Both the position numbers and the translations under genes were made by a program. Below the pieces are notes generated by a model. That model saw only the letters and a list, made by a program, of their open reading frames with translations, did no database searches and was not told the DNA's origin. From JAGXIT01 sp049293335 (GTDB taxonomy: Bacteria; Patescibacteriota; Saccharimonadia; Saccharimonadales; UBA4665): a DNA stretch of 16,493 nucleotides. Numbering within the stretch: position 1 is the first letter of the stretch; every line of letters begins with the position of its first letter. The DNA lies in assembly GCA_049293335.1 (NCBI GenBank), contig JBATSO010000031.1:1-16493 (forward strand), given 5' to 3'. Below are positions 12,587-16,493 of this stretch, one piece after another.

Positions 12587-13789
12587 ATGCCATATCAACA
12601 AAAAAAGACATTTGCCTATAAGAGCAGCCGCTCGCCCTACGCCAAAGCACGCCCGCAGCGGGCAGCTCGGCCAAAACACGGCCAGTACATCAACCCAGAC
12701 CGCTTCGTTAAAGCGGCGAAGCCCGTTATAGAGTCGGAGGCGTATGTGCCAACACACATGTTTAGCGACTTTCCGTTTGACGAGCGCTTGCATGCCAACA
12801 TTGCTAGTAAGGGCTACGTGGCGCCCACACCCATTCAAGACCAAACCATCGAACTCGCTATGCAGGGCAAAGATGTAATTGGCATTGCTAACACTGGCAC
12901 AGGCAAAACCGCGGCCTTCGCGCTGCCTATTTTGCACCGTTTAATGACCGAAAAGACCAGCCGAGCGCTGATAGTTGCGCCAACCCGCGAGCTAGCCCAG
13001 CAAATTGAACAAGAATGCCGCGAAATTGGTAAAAACGGAGGCTTTACCGGCGCAATTTTAATTGGTGGCTCGGCGTATGGCCCCCAACTACGCGACTTAC
13101 GTGCCCAGCCACGTATGGTCATAGGCACGCCCGGCCGTATTAAAGATCACTTAGAACAAAAAACATTAAAGTTGTCCGACTTTAACATTGTGGTGCTCGA
13201 CGAAGTTGACCGTATGCTCGACATGGGATTTGTGGCCGATGTAAAACTACTGCTCAGCGAGCTTGCTGAAAAACGACAGTCGTTTTATTTCTCGGCTACT
13301 ATGGACCCACGCGTGAGCGGCCTAATTCGTACTTTTTCACCACATGCCGAAACTGTGACAGTTAAGGCTGGCGACACGAGCGACTTTATACACCAAGACG
13401 TGATTCGTTTTGCTGGCAAGGGCGAGAAGCAAGAAAAACTGCATGACATTTTGATTGACCCAGCCACGCACAAAGTTATCATTTTTGAAGGCACCCAGCG
13501 CAATGTAGAGCGACTTGAAAAAGACTTATTTGACCGCGGTTTTAAAGTGGCTAGTATTCACGGCGGTAAGAGCCAGGGCCAACGCGCTCGCGCCCTGAAA
13601 AGCTTTAAGCAAAACGAGGTGAAAATACTCATCGCCACCGATGTAGCGGCCCGCGGGATTGACGTGGTCGACATTACTCATGTTGTTAACTACACTCAAC
13701 CGCAAACCTACGATGACTACGTGCATCGAATAGGCCGTGCAGGCCGTGCTGGCCGCGTGGGTTACGCGCTGACCTTTGTCGAAAAATAA
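12587..13789 (+). CDS. DEAD-box ATP-dependent RNA helicase (RhlE-like)
   Basis: This enzyme unwinds RNA duplexes with ATP, in ribosome assembly or mRNA turnover. It has 400 residues with a basic N-terminal extension (1-55) and then a minimal two-domain core: Q motif GYVAPTPIQDQ (77-87), motif I ANTGTGKT (101-108), Ia APTRELAQQ (131-139), TPGR (181-184), motif II DEVD (205-208) where DEAD is usual, III SAT (236-238), V ATDVAARGIDV and VI HRIGRAGRAGR. It stops right after the core and lacks the usual basic C-terminal tail; the basic N-terminus may take its role in RNA binding. AAAGGA stands about 10 nt before the ATG. It is followed within 25 nt by the terC-like gene. Confidence 0.95.
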   Translation: MPYQQKKTFAYKSSRSPYAKARPQRAARPKHGQYINPDRFVKAAKPVIESEAYVPTHMFSDFPFDERLHANIASKGYVAPTPIQDQTIELAMQGKDVIGIANTGTGKTAAFALPILHRLMTEKTSRALIVAPTRELAQQIEQECREIGKNGGFTGAILIGGSAYGPQLRDLRAQPRMVIGTPGRIKDHLEQKTLKLSDFNIVVLDEVDRMLDMGFVADVKLLLSELAEKRQSFYFSATMDPRVSGLIRTFSPHAETVTVKAGDTSDFIHQDVIRFAGKGEKQEKLHDILIDPATHKVIIFEGTQRNVERLEKDLFDRGFKVASIHGGKSQGQRARALKSFKQNEVKILIATDVAARGIDVVDITHVVNYTQPQTYDDYVHRIGRAGRAGRVGYALTFVEK

Positions 13790-13796
13790 AAACTGC

Positions 13797-13802
13797 TATA
13801 CT
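13797..13802 (+). promoter_or_regulatory. Extended -10 promoter of the terC-tgt pair
   Basis: TGCTATACT (13794-13802) sits between the helicase stop and the ATG at 13815. The start would be near 13809, a leader of about 6 nt. The box is the same as in the helicase promoter. Read-through from the helicase is also possible because no terminator lies between. Confidence 0.5.
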
Positions 13803-13814
13803 TATTTACTAGAC

Positions 13815-14903
13815 ATGAAGCATCATTTTCACCCACACGCAGTTTTTCGTATTTTTGGCTTTTCTATATTTGCAACCGTTGCAACCTTGATTGGTGTTGC
13901 GGTTGGACTTGGCTGGAGCGCCTTGTTCGTAACAATCATTCTTATGATAGTCGAACTTACCTTTAGTTTCGATAACGCCATCATTAACGCCAAAGTGCTC
14001 GAACGAATGAGCAAAAAATGGCAAATGATATTCTTAACGGTCGGTATTTTTATAGCAATCTTCGGCATGCGCGTTGTGTTCCCCATACTGATTGTCTCTA
14101 TTACGGCTGACTTGGGTTGGAAAACAGTGCTTGACCTAGCTATGAATCATCCAAAAGAATACGCTCACCATCTTGAGGAAGCTCATCCGACTATTTCAGC
14201 TTTTGGCGGCGCCTTCTTGCTCATGCTAGCGTTTCACTTTTTCTTTAGCGATGAACGCCACACTATGTGGATTAAGCGAATCGAAAAGCACCTGACGAAA
14301 CTTTCGCACTGGGCCTGGCCATCGGTTGTAACTACAATTATGCTGTTTGGCGTGGCAGCCCTACCTATAAACTCTCATGCCAAAACAACATTTATGGCGG
14401 GCGGTTTTGGTACGCTGACTTATTTGCTAATACACGGGGCAATTAAATTTATAGAAAAATATCAGGGTGTCGATGCTAAAAAAACTGCCGTGAAGCAAGT
14501 TGGACTAGCTGCGTTCATGAGCTTTATATATCTTGAGATTCTCGATGCAAGCTTTAGTTTTGACGGCGTTATTGGCGCTTTTGCGATTACTAGCAACGTT
14601 GTACTCATAGCCGCAGGGCTGGGAATCGGCGCCATTTGGGTGCGGTCGTTAACAGTTTTCATGGTGCGGCGCGGTACGCTCAGCAATTTCATTTATCTTG
14701 AACACGGTGCGCACTATACGGTTTTTGTGCTGGCGCTCATTATGCTTTTTAGCGCCCTCTATCATATACCCGAACTCATTCCAGGCCTAGCGGGCATAGG
14801 CATTATTGGCGCGTCTATAGCTGCTTCGGTTCGTGTGCGTAAAAAACTTGCTACGGGCGAAGCCACCAATAAGCCTACGCGTGTTTCAACTACAACAAAA
14901 TAA
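13815..14903 (+). CDS. TerC/DUF475-family integral membrane protein
   Basis: A 362-residue polytopic protein. After a His-rich start (MKHHFHPHAVFRIFG) come several membrane helices. The paired acidic motifs of the TerC superfamily are visible: ELTFSFDNAIINA (47-59) in the first half and EILDASFSFDGVIGAFAIT in the second, so the protein is an internal duplication. Characterised TerC relatives export manganese or help load metals onto secreted enzymes; the substrate here is inferred. A HHLEEAHP stretch in a loop could bind metal. I chose the ATG at 13815, after the -10 box; the frame is open to 13776, but that would overlap the helicase. It overlaps tgt by one base (TAATG). Confidence 0.88.
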   Translation: MKHHFHPHAVFRIFGFSIFATVATLIGVAVGLGWSALFVTIILMIVELTFSFDNAIINAKVLERMSKKWQMIFLTVGIFIAIFGMRVVFPILIVSITADLGWKTVLDLAMNHPKEYAHHLEEAHPTISAFGGAFLLMLAFHFFFSDERHTMWIKRIEKHLTKLSHWAWPSVVTTIMLFGVAALPINSHAKTTFMAGGFGTLTYLLIHGAIKFIEKYQGVDAKKTAVKQVGLAAFMSFIYLEILDASFSFDGVIGAFAITSNVVLIAAGLGIGAIWVRSLTVFMVRRGTLSNFIYLEHGAHYTVFVLALIMLFSALYHIPELIPGLAGIGIIGASIAASVRVRKKLATGEATNKPTRVSTTTK

Positions 14904-16129
14904 TGTCTACTAAAAAATCGTTTTCTTTTTCGGTTTGTAAGCGTTTACCTAACGCATTGGCTCGAAGTGGAACTATCCACACGCCGCACGGCAATATTCA
15001 AACACCCGCTTTTATTGTGGTTGGTACCAAGGCGAGCGTGAAATCTATGACACCAGAAGCGGTAGCGGGCACGGGCGCACAGGCGTTGTTAGCGAACGCG
15101 TACCATTTGTATTTGCAACCTGGCCCAGAACTGATTCAAAAAGCGGGCGGGCTAGGTAAGTTTATGAACTGGCCGGGGCCAACCTTTACCGACAGCGGTG
15201 GTTTTCAGGTTTTGTCACTTGGTAGTGGTTTTAAAAAAACGCTTTCTATGGACGTAGAAGGTGTTTCGGCCGACGATGTCATTGCGCCGCGCAAAGAGCG
15301 TCAGGCGTGGGTAGACGATGATGGCGTAGACTTTAAGTCGTATCTTGACGGTTCGATGCACCGTTTTACGCCCGAACATTCCATGCAAATTCAACATGGC
15401 ATTGGGGCGGATATTTGTTTTGCGTTTGACGAACTAACATCACTGATGGATACGCGGGAGTACCAGGAAGTGTCCATGCGCACGCGCACGCAGCCCTGGG
15501 CCGAACGCAGTTTGCACGAAATGCAACGACTACGTGCCCTCCACCCAGAGCGGCCGTACCAGGCAGTGTTTGGGGTGTTGCAGGGTGCAAACTACGAAGA
15601 TTTACGGCGTGAAACGGCCCAAGGGATGGCTGAGCGCGAGTTTGACGGCTACGGCATAGGCGGGGCCATAGAAAAACAGCGACTCGGCGAGATTGTGCAG
15701 TGGTGCAACGAAATTTTGCCCGAAGACCGCCCAAAGCACATGCTTGGCATATCTGAGCCAGACGATATGTTTGCAGCGGTTGAACACGGAGTCGATACAT
15801 TTGACTGCGTGTCACCAACACGGGTTGGTCGCAACGGTGCTTTTTATACATACGAAGGGCGTAAGAACATTCGTGGGCTAAAATATAAAGAAGACTTTAC
15901 GCCACTGCTCGAAGACTGCGATTGCTACACTTGCCAGCACTACACAAAAGCTTACATTCAGCATTTGTTCCGCGCCAAGGAGCTGCTAGCCAATACGCTC
16001 ATGTCGATTCATAACGAGCGGTTTATTGTGGGGCTAGTAGACAACATGCGCCATTCCATAGAAGACGGCACTTTCTATAGCTTTCGCGACGCCTGGCTCG
16101 CGCGGTACTACCACAACCGCTCATCCTAA
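14903..16129 (+). CDS. tgt: tRNA-guanine transglycosylase (TGT)
   Basis: TGT swaps guanine-34 of GUN-anticodon tRNAs (Asp, Asn, His, Tyr) for a queuine-type base. The 408-residue protein has the general acid region TDSGGFQV (Asp97), FDE (Asp176), VLQGA (Gln227), nucleophile motif FDCVSPTRVGRNG (Asp301) and the zinc set Cys339, Cys341, Cys344, His370. Two departures from preQ1-type bacterial TGTs are visible: an added stretch of about 25 residues after SLGSG (108-140), and GGAIEK (253-258) where GGLAVGE is usual at the base-binding loop. I recall this form from a subgroup of bacterial TGTs. It is coupled to the TerC-like gene and faces a YhhQ-type transporter gene. Confidence 0.96.
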   Translation: MSTKKSFSFSVCKRLPNALARSGTIHTPHGNIQTPAFIVVGTKASVKSMTPEAVAGTGAQALLANAYHLYLQPGPELIQKAGGLGKFMNWPGPTFTDSGGFQVLSLGSGFKKTLSMDVEGVSADDVIAPRKERQAWVDDDGVDFKSYLDGSMHRFTPEHSMQIQHGIGADICFAFDELTSLMDTREYQEVSMRTRTQPWAERSLHEMQRLRALHPERPYQAVFGVLQGANYEDLRRETAQGMAEREFDGYGIGGAIEKQRLGEIVQWCNEILPEDRPKHMLGISEPDDMFAAVEHGVDTFDCVSPTRVGRNGAFYTYEGRKNIRGLKYKEDFTPLLEDCDCYTCQHYTKAYIQHLFRAKELLANTLMSIHNERFIVGLVDNMRHSIEDGTFYSFRDAWLARYYHNRSS

Positions 16130-16143
16130 AGCATATTGCCGCT

Positions 16144-16201
16144 GGGTGTGAAAGTTTAGACCTCGCACATACTTTTGTGCGAGGTCTAACCTTTCACACC
16201 C
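16144..16201. terminator. Long inverted repeat, probable bidirectional terminator
   Basis: Two 26-nt arms (16144-16169 and 16176-16201) are complementary at 25 positions, with one T-C mismatch (16155, 16190), around a TACTTT loop. It lies between the convergent tgt and yhhQ-like genes, where a shared terminator is expected. However, neither side has a real T run, and the stem is much longer than an ordinary terminator. It could be a transcription barrier, an RNase III substrate or a small palindromic element. Confidence 0.6.
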
Positions 16202-16228
16202 TTTCACATGAGCTTTAAGGGCTAAAGT

Positions 16229-16493
16229 TTAGTCATCGAGTTGGACGCTAAGGGGGGTAAAGTTGGTGGTTTTGTCGAAGTGGTCGGTGTTTTCTTGGCG
16301 TTTGAGCCAGCGGATTACACGGTAGGTTATGGGTAGCATTATGGTTTCGACAGTTATTTTAAACACTATGCCAACGAGTATGTAGTTTGCCATTTGCGCA
16401 TTTGTAATCAAACCGTAAAAGGCGACCATACAAAAAATAGTTGTGTCGACCGCTTCGCCCAAAATGGTAGAGGCTAGCAGGCGCTGCCACATG
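16229..16493 (-). CDS. yhhQ: Queuosine precursor transporter, YhhQ family (3' part)
   Basis: The C-terminal 87 or so residues of a membrane protein whose start lies beyond the window edge. The visible part reads RLLASTILGEAVDTTIFCMV and continues with two hydrophobic segments, ITVETIMLPITY and a basic RWLKRQ tail. The pattern of a conserved helix with STxxxxxVDTTIF, then K..VET..LP..Y, is that of the vitamin uptake/YhhQ (DUF165) family, which imports preQ0, preQ1 or queuine. Position next to tgt supports that role. The ATG at 16490-16492 is an internal Met, not the start. Confidence 0.85.
   Translation of the reverse strand, partial: MWQRLLASTILGEAVDTTIFCMVAFYGLITNAQMANYILVGIVFKITVETIMLPITYRVIRWLKRQENTDHFDKTTNFTPLSVQLDD

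Noticed and set aside
15366..15851. 161-codon antisense ORF inside tgt
   Set aside because: Shadow frame, Arg/Cys-rich composition typical of antisense translation.
1..16493. CRISPR array, insertion sequence, prophage or rRNA genes
   Set aside because: No regularly spaced repeats, transposase, integrase, phage structural genes or rRNA motifs were seen.
1..16493. Alternative genetic code (UGA as glycine, as in some CPR groups)
   Set aside because: UGA serves as the stop codon of several genes here, including the ABC ATPase (ending at 2568) and the gene before maf (4105-4107), and no in-frame UGA is needed in any recognised gene.

Overview
The window is a compact bacterial chromosome segment using the standard genetic code: TAA, TAG and TGA all end recognisable genes. 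The gene set and style are short spacers, abutting stop codons, a minimal DEAD-box helicase, a DUF475/TerC protein and small secreted cell-wall proteins. This suggests a member of the Candidate Phyla Radiation (Patescibacteria), most likely Candidatus Saccharibacteria. The assignment is by protein style from memory, not by a search, so I hold it at moderate confidence. Nothing here is clearly phage, plasmid, IS or CRISPR.

Layout. 1-113: tail of an unknown + strand gene and a bidirectional terminator. 118-191: tRNA-Gln(CUG) on the minus strand, with a structured stretch upstream (192-345) that begins with an exact 15-nt copy of the tRNA 5' end. 382-571: promoter, SAM-I-type riboswitch and terminator controlling metK (575-1702). 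1703-3464: ABC-2 exporter (permease and ATPase, minus). 3538-4667: an unknown gene overlapping maf. 4673-5857: rarA (minus). 5939-6529: an unknown gene. 6669-7394: secreted LysM/lysozyme-like protein (minus). 7395-7954: long leader region. 7955-9790: typA. 9825-12345: two minus-strand envelope proteins, one a membrane-anchored protein with an internal duplication and one a DUF922-type zinc peptidase. 12346-12586: divergent promoters and a structured leader. 12587-16129: DEAD-box helicase, TerC-like transporter, tgt. 16144-16201: a 26-bp-arm inverted repeat. 16229-16493: the end of a YhhQ-family queuosine-precursor transporter (minus).

Working together. metK is wired to SAM feedback through the riboswitch. 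tgt and the convergent YhhQ-type transporter together suggest salvage of a queuosine precursor from outside, which fits an organism dependent on a host or neighbours. TypA, the helicase and RarA are ribosome, RNA and replication stress factors. The LysM, DUF922 and duplicated-domain proteins act in or outside the envelope.

The most unusual structure is at typA. The first 19 or so codons are present a second time upstream as the start of a 50-codon ORF. That ORF stops in an ATGA overlap with the real typA start, and the intervening DNA folds into three successive hairpins, the last covering the typA Shine-Dalgarno sequence. A similar partial upstream copy of a gene's 5' end occurs at the tRNA-Gln gene, at exactly the same 146-bp offset. 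Several genes also have a -10 box 6 to 8 nt before the ATG, which implies leaderless mRNAs.
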